From UBA7672 sp040398465 (GTDB lineage: Bacteria; Pseudomonadota; Alphaproteobacteria; Caulobacterales; Hyphomonadaceae), in assembly GCA_040398465.1 (NCBI GenBank), contig JBBAUA010000003.1, positions 1-64,000 on the forward strand: a DNA stretch of 64,000 bases, given 5' to 3'. A program made the position numbers and the translations under genes. This document shows, in pieces, positions 7,664 through 19,434 of the stretch. Numbering within the stretch: the stretch's first letter is position 1; the number at the start of each line of letters is the position of its first letter. Under the pieces are notes generated by a model. The model was given only the letters and a program-made list of their open reading frames with translations. It was not told where the DNA came from and made no database searches.

Positions 7664-10600
7664 CTAGAACTTGGCCGTGACACCGACGATGTACTCGCGG
7701 CCGAAACCGCCGTCGAAGTTGTTGCCGATGCCGTAGACACCGCGCGGCTCGTCCGTGTCGAGCAGGTTGTTGATCGTCAGACGGAGCTGGTAGTTGTCGG
7801 TCAGATCATAGGCTGCGTTGTAGTTGAAGAACCAGAAGTCATCGCCAACGAAGGACGGCGTCTGCTCCGGGATGTTCGTCTTGGCAATCAGCACGTTGGT
7901 GACGGTCGCGCTGGTGTAGCTCGACGACAGCGTGTGCTGGAACGCGCCGAGCGTATGGCGCGCGTCGAGACGGAACTTGTGTTCCGGGTTCGTGTGCTCA
8001 CCGCCGAGACGGTCGTCACGGGTGATGCCGTTGCTGAAGATGTCATAGCGCTGGGTGTGGAAGTACGAACCGCGGAGGTCGATACCGCCCCAATCCTGCA
8101 TCATGCCACCGACGAGCGGCACTTCGTTCAGGTCGAAGTTGTAGCGGATCTCGGCGTTAACGCCGCGGAATTCCCGCTTGCCCAGGTTGAGGTTGGAGAA
8201 CGCCGCGAAGGCAATCTCGAAAGGAACCTGGTTAGTGGCAGGAGCGCCAGCCAGCACGCCGGAGATGCCGGGGTTGCCCGTGATGGCGTTGTTCGTCGGA
8301 ACGACGAACTGGCCGCCGGGGCCCGTGGGCGTGCCGAACAGGATGGCCTCGCAAGCGCGGTAGCCGCCAACGATGGAGTTCGGGAAGGTGGTGTCGTCGA
8401 AGCAGGGACCGGCGAAGGTCGCCGGGCCGACCAGACCGATCTCGTTCTTGAGATCGACGTTGAAGTAGTCGACCGCAATGACGAGGCGCGGGATGAAGCT
8501 GGGCTCGAAGGTGAACCCGAGCGTGTAGGTGTTCGCTTCCTCGTTGATCAGGCCTGGGTTTCCGCCAGCGTTTGCCGGAACGGTGCCGCCGACCGAAACA
8601 AAACCCTGCGGCTTGCTCGGACCGGCGTCAAGGAAAGCAGCCGCATCCGTTGCGTTGGTCGCGATGCCGAGATTCTGCACCGCAGTGATGCAGTTGGCGC
8701 GACGGGTGGCCGGAGCAGGTCCTTGCGTGATCTGCGCGACGTCGCAGGGGTGGTTGGTGCGGGCCAGCCCGGTGAAGGCGACGGTGAACGGACCGACGAG
8801 TTCGACGAGCGAGGCCGAGCGGACCGTGCGCGAGTTGGCGGCGCGGATAGTCAGGTCGTCGATCGGCTTCCAGCGTAGCGAGTAGTTGAACGTGTCGTCC
8901 TTGGTACCTTCGCCGGAGAAGACAACCGTCGTGGACTCCTGATCGCGTTCCACGATCCGCTGCGCGTAGGTCAGTTCGAGTTCCTGGAAGCCCGGGAAGG
9001 TGAAGCCGCCGCCGAAGATCGGCAAGTTCGCCTCGAAACCGTATTCCTTGAATTCGAGCGAGCCTTCGCCACGGCCCTGCGGGGCAGTCCGGCCTGCGCC
9101 GATCTGCGTGTCGCGGCCGGGTTCAAATTCTGCGGACTCCTTGCGGTATTCCGCCTGGATACCAGCGCGGAACGTACCACCCGGCAGCTCGAACAGATCC
9201 GAGCCGAGTGAGCCCGAATAGTATTCGAGCGTGTTGAGCGCGTGCACGTTCGCTGTTCCGACCACATAATCGACGGCTGCCGCATCAAGCGCGCCATTGC
9301 CGTCACCGAACAGGTTCAGCGGACGGCAGGCCGCAACCTGCGCGGCGGACGGCACAAGGCCGGTCGTCGTCACGATGCCGCCGACACCCGGGTTACGGAT
9401 GTTGATGCGCTCAGGAGCAGCGAGAGTCTGCTGGCGGCAGACCGCCTGCCCGCTGCCGTTGCGGACGACGTCCGTCGCGAGGGCGAATTCGGTGTCCAGA
9501 AGGTCCGGGCGTTTCGAATTCTGCTCCGAGCGGCCGTAGGAGGCCGCCACATCCCAGTAGAAGTCGGACGGGCCGAAGGAGAAGTCGCCTTCGAGGCTCT
9601 GAATGATCTGGTAGTTTTCGGCTTCGAAAGTGGACTTCGTGCCTTCGCCACCGAGCACGTCAGACAGGGCGCGGCCCAGGTAGAGAACTTTTTGACCACC
9701 GATGGTCGGGAGCGTAAAGCCGGTGCCGCTGGCCTCAAGCTGGGCAATGCTCGCGCGGGAAGCGGCCGTGAGGAACGGGTTCTGATCGACGTAGATCGGG
9801 ATCGCCTGTCCGCCCGCCTGGGCGCTGCCGCCCACCGCGTTGGTCACGGCGCCGGCGCTCTGCTCGAACTCGTTGTTGGTGTACATCAGGGTCGAGCGGT
9901 AACGCAGGTTCTCGCTGATGTCGTAATGGCCGTTGGCGGCGAGCGAGATACGCTCGTTGCCGGCCTGGTACTGCGCGTGGCCAAGCGCGGTGGAATCGTA
10001 TCCCTGGCCGTTATACATGGCGCCGATACGGCCCGGCACGGTCGAGCTCAGCTGGCCAGGGTTGTAGGACACCAGGTTGCCAGACCCATCAAACGCCAGC
10101 GGAACAGCGATGCGCGGGAAGATGGCGCTTGTCGCGGGGTTGGTGTTCAGGACGGTGGGGAGATAGCCGTTGAGGGAGTTGACGGCTCCCGTGGTCGGGT
10201 TCGTCGTCCCGAACGTACCCATGAAGAGCAGCGGGTTAAGGTTCGGGTTCGCCGCGAAGTATTCATTCGGCGTCGGGCGGTTGCGCTGCAGAAGCGCCAC
10301 AGCCAGCGAGCTGAGCTGGGTAGCCGAAAGGCCGGCGGTGTTCGCCGTCGGCGCGAGCGCTGAAATGACGCTCGCAGCAGACACGCCTGTCGGCAATGAC
10401 GACGGAGCGAAGAACGAGAAGCCTTGTGGATCGGCGCCCGGACGCGTGAGGGCGCCTGGGAGCGCGGTCGCCGGGGAGAGGATCGTGTTGTTCGAGAAGC
10501 CGGTGCCGAAGATGTTGCTCGTCACAAGCGTGCCGCCCGCGGATGTCAGCGGGTTGGAGAGCGCGAGCGGTCCGAAGAACGTCGCCTGGACGCCATCGGT

Positions 10601-11482
10601 GGCCGACGGCCGGAAAGCCGGGGCGAGCGTTCCGCCTGCGAGCAGGGTGCTTACCGCGGCCTGAGCATCGAATGCGCCCGTATTGCGGACCGAGCCTTCA
10701 TACGGGTTGGCAGTACCCGAGCCGGCATAGCGGGCCGGCGCGTCGGCGGAGGCGCCGATAAAGTCCGTCTTGGCGTAGTCGGCCGAGACAACGATGTTGC
10801 CCTGGCCGTCCATGATGTCCGAGCCCCACAGGCCCGAGAGACGATAGTTCTCGCCATCGCCCAGTTCGGAGACGCCGGCCTGTGCGCGGATCTCGAAACC
10901 TTCATAGTCGGTGCGCGTGATCAGGTTGACGACGCCGCCGACGGCGTCCGCGCCGTAGATCGCGCCGCCGGTGCCGGCCAGCACGTCAACGCGCTCGAGC
11001 ATCTGCGGGTTGATGGAGGTCAGGTCGACCTGCGAGCCGGAAGCGTTGCCGGGAACGAAAACCGAGCCCGGGTTCGAGGGGACGATGCGACGTCCGTTGA
11101 GCAGGGTCAGCGTGCGCTGGGTGCCGAGGTCGAGCACGTCCGGGAAGGCGAACGAGTCGCCGTTCTGAACCTGGGTGCCGCGGGCGTTGGTGCCGATGCC
11201 GACGATCGGAAGGTCTTCCAGCACGTCGACGACGTTCGCGACCTGGCGCGCGTCGATCTGCTCGGCGCCAACCTCGAAGGTGGGGTTGGGATTGTCCAGC
11301 GATTCCGTGCGCAGGCGCGTGCCGGTGATGACGACGACATCGCCTTCCTGGTCTGCTGCCGCTTGGGTCGATGTGGTCGGCACTGTGTCCTGCGCGTAAG
11401 CGGCGAAGGAAAGACCGGGCGCCGCTGTAAGCGCCGCAAAAAGCGTTGAGCGCAGGAGATGCGCTTTCGCAGTAGTTTTCAC
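7664..11482 (-). CDS. TonB-dependent outer-membrane receptor (large, substrate unknown)
   Basis: A 1272-residue receptor starting at the GTG complementary to 11480-11482, which has AAAGGGG at good spacing (a start further upstream at 11569 lacks this). The signal peptide (VKTTAKAHLL... ending near AAYAQ) is followed by a region with DVVVITGTRLRTESLDNPNP, then a plug domain (VVDVLEDLPIV, GTGGAIYGADAVGGVVNLITR) and a long beta-barrel ending in GREYIVGVTAKF with the C-terminal aromatic typical of outer-membrane barrels. It is longer than siderophore receptors (~700-800) and resembles the receptors oligotrophic alphaproteobacteria use for plant or algal oligomers. No linked catabolic genes are visible, so the substrate cannot be named. 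Confidence 0.88.
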   Translation of the reverse strand: MKTTAKAHLLRSTLFAALTAAPGLSFAAYAQDTVPTTSTQAAADQEGDVVVITGTRLRTESLDNPNPTFEVGAEQIDARQVANVVDVLEDLPIVGIGTNARGTQVQNGDSFAFPDVLDLGTQRTLTLLNGRRIVPSNPGSVFVPGNASGSQVDLTSINPQMLERVDVLAGTGGAIYGADAVGGVVNLITRTDYEGFEIRAQAGVSELGDGENYRLSGLWGSDIMDGQGNIVVSADYAKTDFIGASADAPARYAGSGTANPYEGSVRNTGAFDAQAAVSTLLAGGTLAPAFRPSATDGVQATFFGPLALSNPLTSAGGTLVTSNIFGTGFSNNTILSPATALPGALTRPGADPQGFSFFAPSSLPTGVSAASVISALAPTANTAGLSATQLSSLAVALLQRNRPTPNEYFAANPNLNPLLFMGTFGTTNPTTGAVNSLNGYLPTVLNTNPATSAIFPRIAVPLAFDGSGNLVSYNPGQLSSTVPGRIGAMYNGQGYDSTALGHAQYQAGNERISLAANGHYDISENLRYRSTLMYTNNEFEQSAGAVTNAVGGSAQAGGQAIPIYVDQNPFLTAASRASIAQLEASGTGFTLPTIGGQKVLYLGRALSDVLGGEGTKSTFEAENYQIIQSLEGDFSFGPSDFYWDVAASYGRSEQNSKRPDLLDTEFALATDVVRNGSGQAVCRQQTLAAPERINIRNPGVGGIVTTTGLVPSAAQVAACRPLNLFGDGNGALDAAAVDYVVGTANVHALNTLEYYSGSLGSDLFELPGGTFRAGIQAEYRKESAEFEPGRDTQIGAGRTAPQGRGEGSLEFKEYGFEANLPIFGGGFTFPGFQELELTYAQRIVERDQESTTVVFSGEGTKDDTFNYSLRWKPIDDLTIRAANSRTVRSASLVELVGPFTVAFTGLARTNHPCDVAQITQGPAPATRRANCITAVQNLGIATNATDAAAFLDAGPSKPQGFVSVGGTVPANAGGNPGLINEEANTYTLGFTFEPSFIPRLVIAVDYFNVDLKNEIGLVGPATFAGPCFDDTTFPNSIVGGYRACEAILFGTPTGPGGQFVVPTNNAITGNPGISGVLAGAPATNQVPFEIAFAAFSNLNLGKREFRGVNAEIRYNFDLNEVPLVGGMMQDWGGIDLRGSYFHTQRYDIFSNGITRDDRLGGEHTNPEHKFRLDARHTLGAFQHTLSSSYTSATVTNVLIAKTNIPEQTPSFVGDDFWFFNYNAAYDLTDNYQLRLTINNLLDTDEPRGVYGIGNNFDGGFGREYIVGVTAKF

Positions 11483-12035
11483 GATTTTGACCCCTTTAAT
11501 GCCTGACCACTGGACGCGCGAGACGTCGTTGGACCGCCTGTGTCCCCGGGGCGAATGCATTCTTCCCAAAGGTTTGGCGGATTAGCCACATTCCCGTCAT
11601 AAACTCGGAGGCGTCAATCGGGGTCGGAGGGGCCCGAAGGACTTTCTGCAAACCTGCCGGAATGTGCAGCATTTCTGCATCAGCCTGCGCATGACAGGCA
11701 AAGGATTCCAATTCGGGGCCTGAAACTCCTTGCGTCAGTCTGTTTTGCGACATCCTCCGCGAAACATTCTTGCTGCATTTGCTCGCCTCGCGGCGCCTGG
11801 CGCACGCCTCGAACGCTCAGGACGCGCCATCCGACGGACAGGTTTTCCACAGGCGTTGCTATCAAGGCGCACTCGACCCGTCGGAACACTGTCCGGACAG
11901 CTGGAGCGGCCGCTGGAGTTCTCGCGTCAGGCGATTGTCAGCGGCCGCACTCAACCTGAACGCGAAACCTGCGCGCCTGGCGCTGCACGCTGCAAGCCCG
12001 CTCAAGCCCGGGCTTGCACAGACTTGCCATGAGAC
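11483..12035. other. 553-bp intergenic region between the TonB receptor and gyrB
   Basis: This stretch holds the receptor's 5' region on one side and the gyrB 3' flank on the other; both genes are on the minus strand. Next to gyrB is a hairpin, GCAAGCCCG (11992-12000) and CGGGCTTGC (12009-12017), 19 bp after the gyrB stop and without a T-run. GCGGCCGC occurs twice (around 11908 and 11940). Short open frames occur here, but none has a convincing start, ribosome site or recognisable protein. I see no tRNA or small RNA signature. Confidence 0.5.
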
Positions 12036-14510
<2,475 letters not shown>

Positions 14511-14558
14511 TCACAACTTCCCTTGCAGCGCGCGGACGCGGCGCCGCCAAATTCCGGA

Positions 14559-15725
14559 TCAATCCTCGCAGACAGTCCCGTCAGAGACTTCGAAGCGCTG
14601 GGCGCGATCGCCGAACGCATCGAAGAGGGAGCGGTCTGTTCCTGTGAGCCATGCCTGGCCGCCAAGGGCGGCCAGTTCGTCGTACAACGCGGCGCGCCGG
14701 TCCGAATCGAGATGGGCCGCCGCCTCGTCAAGTAATAGCAGGGGTGAGGGGGCAAAATCACGCTCGAAAAGCGCCTGAGCGTTAGCTAAAATAAGCCCTA
14801 TCAACAAGGCCTTCTGTTCACCCGTCGAGCACTGGTCGGCGGCGAGGCCCTTGGGGGCGTGAATGACGCGCAGATCGGTGCGGTGAACGCCCTCTGTCGT
14901 GCGTCCGGCGATGCGGTCGCGGCCGCGGTTTTCGCGCAACTGCAGGATGATTTCCTGCTCGATATCTGTGAGCGCCACGCCGTTGGCGGCATGCAATTCA
15001 AACTGCCCGTCGAGATCGATCAGCGCCTTCGGGAAGGCGCCTTCGGGGCGCGCGAGGATTGCCTCCTGCATCACCTTCACGGCGTCTATCCGGTGGATGG
15101 CCATGGCGGCCCCGGCGGAGGCCATGCCGAGCTCGATGGCCTCGAGCCATGCCGGATCGCTCCTGCCCTGCTCCAGCAATGCATTGCGCTGGCGCATGGC
15201 CTTCTCATAGCCGGCGGAGGCGGCGGCGTGGCTGGGGAAGTGGGCGAGCACCTGGCGGTCGAGAAAGCGGCGGCGGTCGCCTGCCGGGCCTGCGAAGACG
15301 CGGTCCATGGCGGGGGTGAGCCAGATCACGCGCATCAGCTCGCCGAGATCCTGCTGCGCCGTGTCCACCCCATCGAGGCGAGCGGTGCGCCGTGAGCGGC
15401 CCTGGTCGTCGAGTTCGAGCGCAAGTGAAATGCGGCGGTCGACATCGCCATCGCGCACATTGGTGGAGATGGCCCAGCCGCGCGCGGCCTCGCCCTCCGA
15501 CGTCTGGCGAACGAGGTCGCCGAACTCGGCGCCGCGCAGGCCGCGCCCGGGCGACAGCATCGAGACGGCCTCAAGCAGGTTGGTCTTGCCCGAGCCGTTC
15601 TGCCCGAACAGGCAGACATGGCGGCCATCGAGGCGCAGGTCGAGCGCGGCATAGTTGCGATAATCGCGCAGGCCCAGCCGCGTGAGCCGGACATGGGGGC
15701 GGCGGGGATCAGCGACGTCCATCAT
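14559..15725 (-). CDS. recF: DNA replication and repair protein RecF
   Basis: SMC-like ATPase that helps load RecA at single-strand gaps. 388 residues. The Walker A motif is FGQNGSGKTNLLEA (residues 40-53). The signature region is STGEQKALLIGLILA, and Walker B is LLLLDEAAAHLDSDRR. The opening LTRLGLRDYRNYAALDL is characteristic. It lies 33 bp downstream of dnaN and 48 bp upstream of gyrB on the same strand, so the three are likely cotranscribed. Confidence 0.95.
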   Translation of the reverse strand: MMDVADPRRPHVRLTRLGLRDYRNYAALDLRLDGRHVCLFGQNGSGKTNLLEAVSMLSPGRGLRGAEFGDLVRQTSEGEAARGWAISTNVRDGDVDRRISLALELDDQGRSRRTARLDGVDTAQQDLGELMRVIWLTPAMDRVFAGPAGDRRRFLDRQVLAHFPSHAAASAGYEKAMRQRNALLEQGRSDPAWLEAIELGMASAGAAMAIHRIDAVKVMQEAILARPEGAFPKALIDLDGQFELHAANGVALTDIEQEIILQLRENRGRDRIAGRTTEGVHRTDLRVIHAPKGLAADQCSTGEQKALLIGLILANAQALFERDFAPSPLLLLDEAAAHLDSDRRAALYDELAALGGQAWLTGTDRSLFDAFGDRAQRFEVSDGTVCED

Positions 15726-15758
15726 GGCGAGATAGGCCCCGCCCTACGGTATGCCAGC

Positions 15759-16871
15759 CTACACACGCAGCGGCATCAGGACGTATTCGGCGCCGGCGTC
15801 CTTGGCGTCGATGACGCGGGCGGGAGAGGCGGCGTCGTTGAACTCGATGCGTGTCTCCTCGCTTTCGATCTGGCCTGCGACATCAAGGAGATATTTGGCG
15901 TTGAAGCCGATCTCCATCGGCTCGCTGTCGTACTCCGCCTCGATGTCTTCGGCGCCGTGACCTGATTCCGAGTGCGTGACGGCGAGCATCAGCTTGCCGG
16001 CCGACAGCGACAGCTTCACGGAGCGCGAGCGTTCGGCGGACACAGTGGCGACGCGATCGACCGCGTCCTTGAACAACTTGGTCGGCACGACCATGATCCG
16101 GTTGTTGTCTTTCGGAATGACGCGCTGATAGTCCGGGAAGGAGCCGTCGATCAGCTTGGACGTCAGCACGGCCTCGCCGATGCGGAAGACGATCTTGGAG
16201 TCCGAGGCCTCGATGGTGACGATCTCGGGCGCGTCATCAAGAAGCCGGCGCGCTTCGGCGACGGCCTTGCGCGGCACGATCACGCCCTTGAGGCCGGATG
16301 AACCTTTCGGCGCTTCGCCTTCGGCCAGCGCGAGGCGATGCCCGTCGGTGGCGACGGCGCGCAGCACATTGCCCTTCGCGCCCTTGGCGTGGTGCAGGTA
16401 GATGCCGTTCAGGTAGTAACGCGTCTCCTCGGTCGAGATCGCAAAGCGCGTCTTGTCGATCAGGCGGCGCAGTTCGGCAGCGGCGATCTCGAATTTCACC
16501 GGCGCGGCTTCCTTGGCCATGGTCTGGAAGTCGGCGGCGGGCAGTGTCGGCAGGGCGAACTTGGAGCGGCCGGCGGAGATGGAGAGGCGGCCGTCGGCGA
16601 GGTCGAGCGCGACTTCGGAGCCCTCCGGAAGTTTGCGGACGACGTCAAAAAGCGTCTGGGCCGGGGCGGTGACGGCGCCGGCCTTCTTCACATTGGCTTC
16701 GGCCGCGTCCGTCGCCTCGATGTCGAGGTCGGTGGCGGTGAGCATCAGCCGGTCGCCTTCGGCCTGCATCAGGATGTTGGACAGGATAGGAATCGTGTTC
16801 CGCCGCTCGACCACGGCCTGGACGTGGGACAGCGCCCGCATCAGCGCATTGCGGTCGATGGTCAGTTTCAT
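15759..16871 (-). CDS. dnaN: DNA polymerase III beta sliding clamp
   Basis: Ring-shaped processivity factor for DNA polymerase III. 370 residues, normal length. It starts MKLTIDRNALMRALSHVQAVVERRNTI with NILMQAEGD after it, and ends in EYVLMPLRV, the conserved C-terminal strand (VLMPLRL in many species) that forms part of the hydrophobic peptide-binding pocket. It is downstream of dnaA with a 193-bp gap that contains a probable terminator hairpin, so it may have its own promoter. Confidence 0.96.
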   Translation of the reverse strand: MKLTIDRNALMRALSHVQAVVERRNTIPILSNILMQAEGDRLMLTATDLDIEATDAAEANVKKAGAVTAPAQTLFDVVRKLPEGSEVALDLADGRLSISAGRSKFALPTLPAADFQTMAKEAAPVKFEIAAAELRRLIDKTRFAISTEETRYYLNGIYLHHAKGAKGNVLRAVATDGHRLALAEGEAPKGSSGLKGVIVPRKAVAEARRLLDDAPEIVTIEASDSKIVFRIGEAVLTSKLIDGSFPDYQRVIPKDNNRIMVVPTKLFKDAVDRVATVSAERSRSVKLSLSAGKLMLAVTHSESGHGAEDIEAEYDSEPMEIGFNAKYLLDVAGQIESEETRIEFNDAASPARVIDAKDAGAEYVLMPLRV

Positions 16872-16935
16872 ACGTCCAGTCCCTGTCAGGAGGCGGCCCT
16901 TGAGAAAAGCTCGTGGAGCGCCCGGTGGTTCGCCG

Positions 16936-16968
16936 AAAAGGTTCGGCCCGCCGGATGAGGGCGGGCCG
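16936..16968 (-). terminator. Probable terminator or attenuator between dnaA and dnaN
   Basis: On the minus strand, CGGCCCGCC, a 7-nt loop, GGCGGGCCG, then AACCTTTTCGG. The stem is perfect over 9 bp, but the T-run is only four bases, so termination may be partial. It separates dnaA from the dnaN-recF-gyrB unit. Confidence 0.6.
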
Positions 16969-17064
16969 GAAGATTAGCCAGATTGGCGCGTGCGGGAAGG
17001 CCCTGACAGGGGCTTTCGCAAGCTATTCACATACCCTCCCCTGTTTTCAGGGAAAAGTGGGCGC

Positions 17065-18615
17065 TTAGCGCGTGTTGCGCGGGTCGGCCATGATGCGCTG
17101 TTCGAGCTGGCGCAGCTCTTCGGCCATCGACTCGTTCGAGGCGACCATCGCCGCAATCTTGCGATAGGCGAACAAAACCGTCGTGTGATCCCGATCCCCG
17201 AACATCCTGCCGATCTGCGGGTAGGAGCATTTGGTCATCTGGCGGCTGAGATACATCGCATACTGCCGGGGCAGCGCGTACTGGCGCTTGCGGCACGGGC
17301 TTTCAAGCTCGGCCTTGGTGACGCCATAGGCGCGGGCGGTGACGTCCTTGATGGTGTCGATGCGCGGCGCCTTGGACGGTGCGCCGCCCATCTGCAGCTG
17401 GATCGACTTCTCGACGGCGGCGCGGTCGACCGGCTTTCCGGCCAGCACAGTCCCGCAATAGACGTTGCGCACGGCGCCGCAGAGCGCGCGGCCAGACGCG
17501 GGCAGACGATCTGCGAGAAGATCGATCCACTCTTCGGTCAGCTGGAACTCGCTGTCGATGGCGGCGGCGGCGATGGACACCGCGTCCGCGCGGGCGCGGA
17601 GGATTTCGCGGCGGAGGTTGCGCTCGGGCAGTTCCATCTGGGCGATCACGCCGCCATGGATCTCGTCACGCATCCGCTCGTCGAGCTGGTCGATCAGGGC
17701 GGGCGTCTGGTCGGCGGCAAGCACCACCACGCCGCCATTCGCGACGATGGCGCGCATGTGGGAGAAGAACTCGACCAGCGTGCCGGGCTTGGCGCAGATG
17801 AACTGGAAATCGTCGAGCAGGACGACGCGGGCGCGGCGGAACATGGTGCGCAGGTCCGACGTGTCCTTCCGCTTCACGCCGTCGATGAAGGCGTGGAGGA
17901 AGTCTTCCGAGCTCATGTAGAGGACGCTGCCCTCGCCTTTCGCGGCGCGCAGCGCGCCTTCGATGCCGCGCAGGAGGTGCGTCTTGCCGACGCCATGCGG
18001 GCCGACGATCGTGACGACGTGGGCGGAAACGCTGGCGCCCATGGCGAGACGGCGGGCAAGTCCAAAGGCGACGCGGTTAGAATCGCCCACCATGAAGTTC
18101 TCGAGGGTCTGATCGTCCTCGCCAGCGATGGCGGGGAGAGCGTCCTCATCGACGGGCGCGTCGAAAGCGTCTTCGGCGACGACCTCGTTCGGGCGGGCAA
18201 GCGCCATCACATCGTTGGAGATGCGCTCGCGCGCCTCGATGCGAACGCGGCGGCCATCGCGGTCGGCCTGGTCCCAGGCCTGCTGGATGAAGTGGCCGAA
18301 ATCGGCCTCGACGCGCGTGCGCTCGTGCTCGCTGGCGGCGGAGAGCAGCACCTCGCCATTCACTTCGGCGACGAGCTCGAGCTTCGCCAGCCAGGATTCG
18401 AACTTCACCTCGCCAAGGCGGCGGCGCAGCGCGGCGCGCACGTCGGCCCAGATGACGGGGATCTGGTCGCCTTCGCGACCGGCATAGGCTTCACGACCCG
18501 CGGGCGCAGAAGCGCGCACCGGCGCGCCGGTCTCGCTGGCGAACGGCTCCCTGCCGCGCGAGGCTCCGCCGCCGCCATTGGCCGAAAAACGTGTCGTGGA
18601 TTGCTTGCTGATCAT
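17065..18615 (-). CDS. dnaA: Chromosomal replication initiator DnaA
   Basis: AAA+ initiator that binds DnaA boxes and opens the origin. 516 residues with a Gly/Ala-rich N-terminal extension before domain I (VIWADVRAALRRRLGEVKFESWL). The P-loop in domain III is VGPHGVGKTHLL (near residue 205), and Walker B is VVLLDDFQF. The C-terminal DNA-binding signature is SYPQIGRMFGDRDHTTVLF (near residue 475), the usual RDHTTVLHA with Phe in place of His. It sits between rpsT and dnaN, and about 42 kb from the putative origin rather than beside it. Its 406-bp upstream region has three GANTC sites within 68 bp. Confidence 0.97.
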   Translation of the reverse strand: MISKQSTTRFSANGGGGASRGREPFASETGAPVRASAPAGREAYAGREGDQIPVIWADVRAALRRRLGEVKFESWLAKLELVAEVNGEVLLSAASEHERTRVEADFGHFIQQAWDQADRDGRRVRIEARERISNDVMALARPNEVVAEDAFDAPVDEDALPAIAGEDDQTLENFMVGDSNRVAFGLARRLAMGASVSAHVVTIVGPHGVGKTHLLRGIEGALRAAKGEGSVLYMSSEDFLHAFIDGVKRKDTSDLRTMFRRARVVLLDDFQFICAKPGTLVEFFSHMRAIVANGGVVVLAADQTPALIDQLDERMRDEIHGGVIAQMELPERNLRREILRARADAVSIAAAAIDSEFQLTEEWIDLLADRLPASGRALCGAVRNVYCGTVLAGKPVDRAAVEKSIQLQMGGAPSKAPRIDTIKDVTARAYGVTKAELESPCRKRQYALPRQYAMYLSRQMTKCSYPQIGRMFGDRDHTTVLFAYRKIAAMVASNESMAEELRQLEQRIMADPRNTR

Positions 18616-19021
18616 GGCCCCTCATCTACCCTTTTCTGGCGATGCCTTCCTTTTCTGATCGGACACATAGCTTCTCCGACAGCTCCAGCCCCGGAGCCGC
18701 AGAACGATGTCCAAACGAAGGAAGGTTACTCGCTACAGAGGAGAGTTTTTCTCCCTTCGAGGCGAACCGTCAACCGACTCATCGGCCGCAGCTGACGAAT
18801 TATTTTTCACGAATCTGTCGTGGTCAGTATTGCCACTGGATTCATTCAAAAAATGCTGCGGCACTGCATTCTTCGCACATTTCCTTGCATCTGCAGTCAT
18901 CCGTGTACGGATGAAATGCAAAGCACATGAAACCGCAACGCCCTGCGGCGCGGCTTCTTCGAAACTCAACTGTGACGGTTATCAGTGCAACCCCGAAAAT
19001 GCGGGGGCGGGGCTCCGCGCG
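18616..19021 (-). promoter_or_regulatory. dnaA upstream region with clustered GANTC methylation sites
   Basis: The 406-bp gap between rpsT's stop and dnaA's start has no convincing gene. It holds GACTC (18776-18780), GAATC (18811-18815) and GATTC (18839-18843), set in a locally AT-rich stretch (around 18797-18855). GANTC is the CcrM methyltransferase target in alphaproteobacteria, and in Caulobacter the dnaA promoter is known to respond to its methylation. I could not place -35/-10 elements or a clear DnaA box with confidence. Confidence 0.6.
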
Positions 19022-19288
19022 TTACGCGCCGACGCCTTTGACGCGGGCGGCGAGACGCGAGACTTTGCGCGAGGCGGTGTTCTTGTGCAGCACGCCCTTG
19101 GTGACGCCGCGCATGATCTCCGGCTCGGCTGCCTTCAGCGCCTTGATGGCGGCGGCCTTGTCGCCTGACGCAACGGCTTCCTCGACCTTTCGGACGAATG
19201 TGCGGACGCGCGACCGGCGTGACTTGTTGACCTCAGTCCGCCGGGCGATCTTGCGCACCATTTTCTCGGCGGATTTCGTATTGGCCAT
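19022..19288 (-). CDS. rpsT: 30S ribosomal protein S20
   Basis: Small-subunit protein that binds 16S rRNA. 88 residues with the canonical start MANTKSAEKMVRKIARR and the basic helix continuing NKSRRSRVRTFVRKVEEA. The C-terminal part includes GVLHKNTASRKVSRLAARV. Length and motifs are fully typical. Placing rpsT directly upstream of dnaA is a conserved Caulobacterales arrangement. Confidence 0.98.
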   Translation of the reverse strand: MANTKSAEKMVRKIARRTEVNKSRRSRVRTFVRKVEEAVASGDKAAAIKALKAAEPEIMRGVTKGVLHKNTASRKVSRLAARVKGVGA

Positions 19289-19434
19289 CGGTCTTCCAAG
19301 CTCCGTTTACCCTGACCGCCGGACACGAACCGGGGGTTTTGGGGAGCGGCCTATTATCAGCGTCGCCTCAGGCCGTCAATTCGCGGCGCGCACGATTTGG
19401 CGGACAGCGCCAAACACCGCGCCAAAGGCCCTCT

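Noticed and set aside
7574..11449. Several plus-strand frames of 340-430 codons
   Set aside because: All are opposite the TonB receptor gene and have no recognisable domains.
11906..11947. Two GCGGCCGC copies resembling a repeat
   Set aside because: Eight-base palindromes of G and C recur by chance in GC-rich DNA; no longer shared flank.
11730..12032. 100-codon plus-strand frame between the TonB receptor and gyrB
   Set aside because: No ribosome site, atypical composition and no family resemblance; treated as intergenic.
16990..18795. Plus-strand open frame of about 600 codons
   Set aside because: Exact antisense of dnaA, whose motifs are unambiguous.
18642..18969. Short frames in the dnaA-rpsT gap
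   Set aside because: Low coding quality and no start signals; the stretch looks regulatory.
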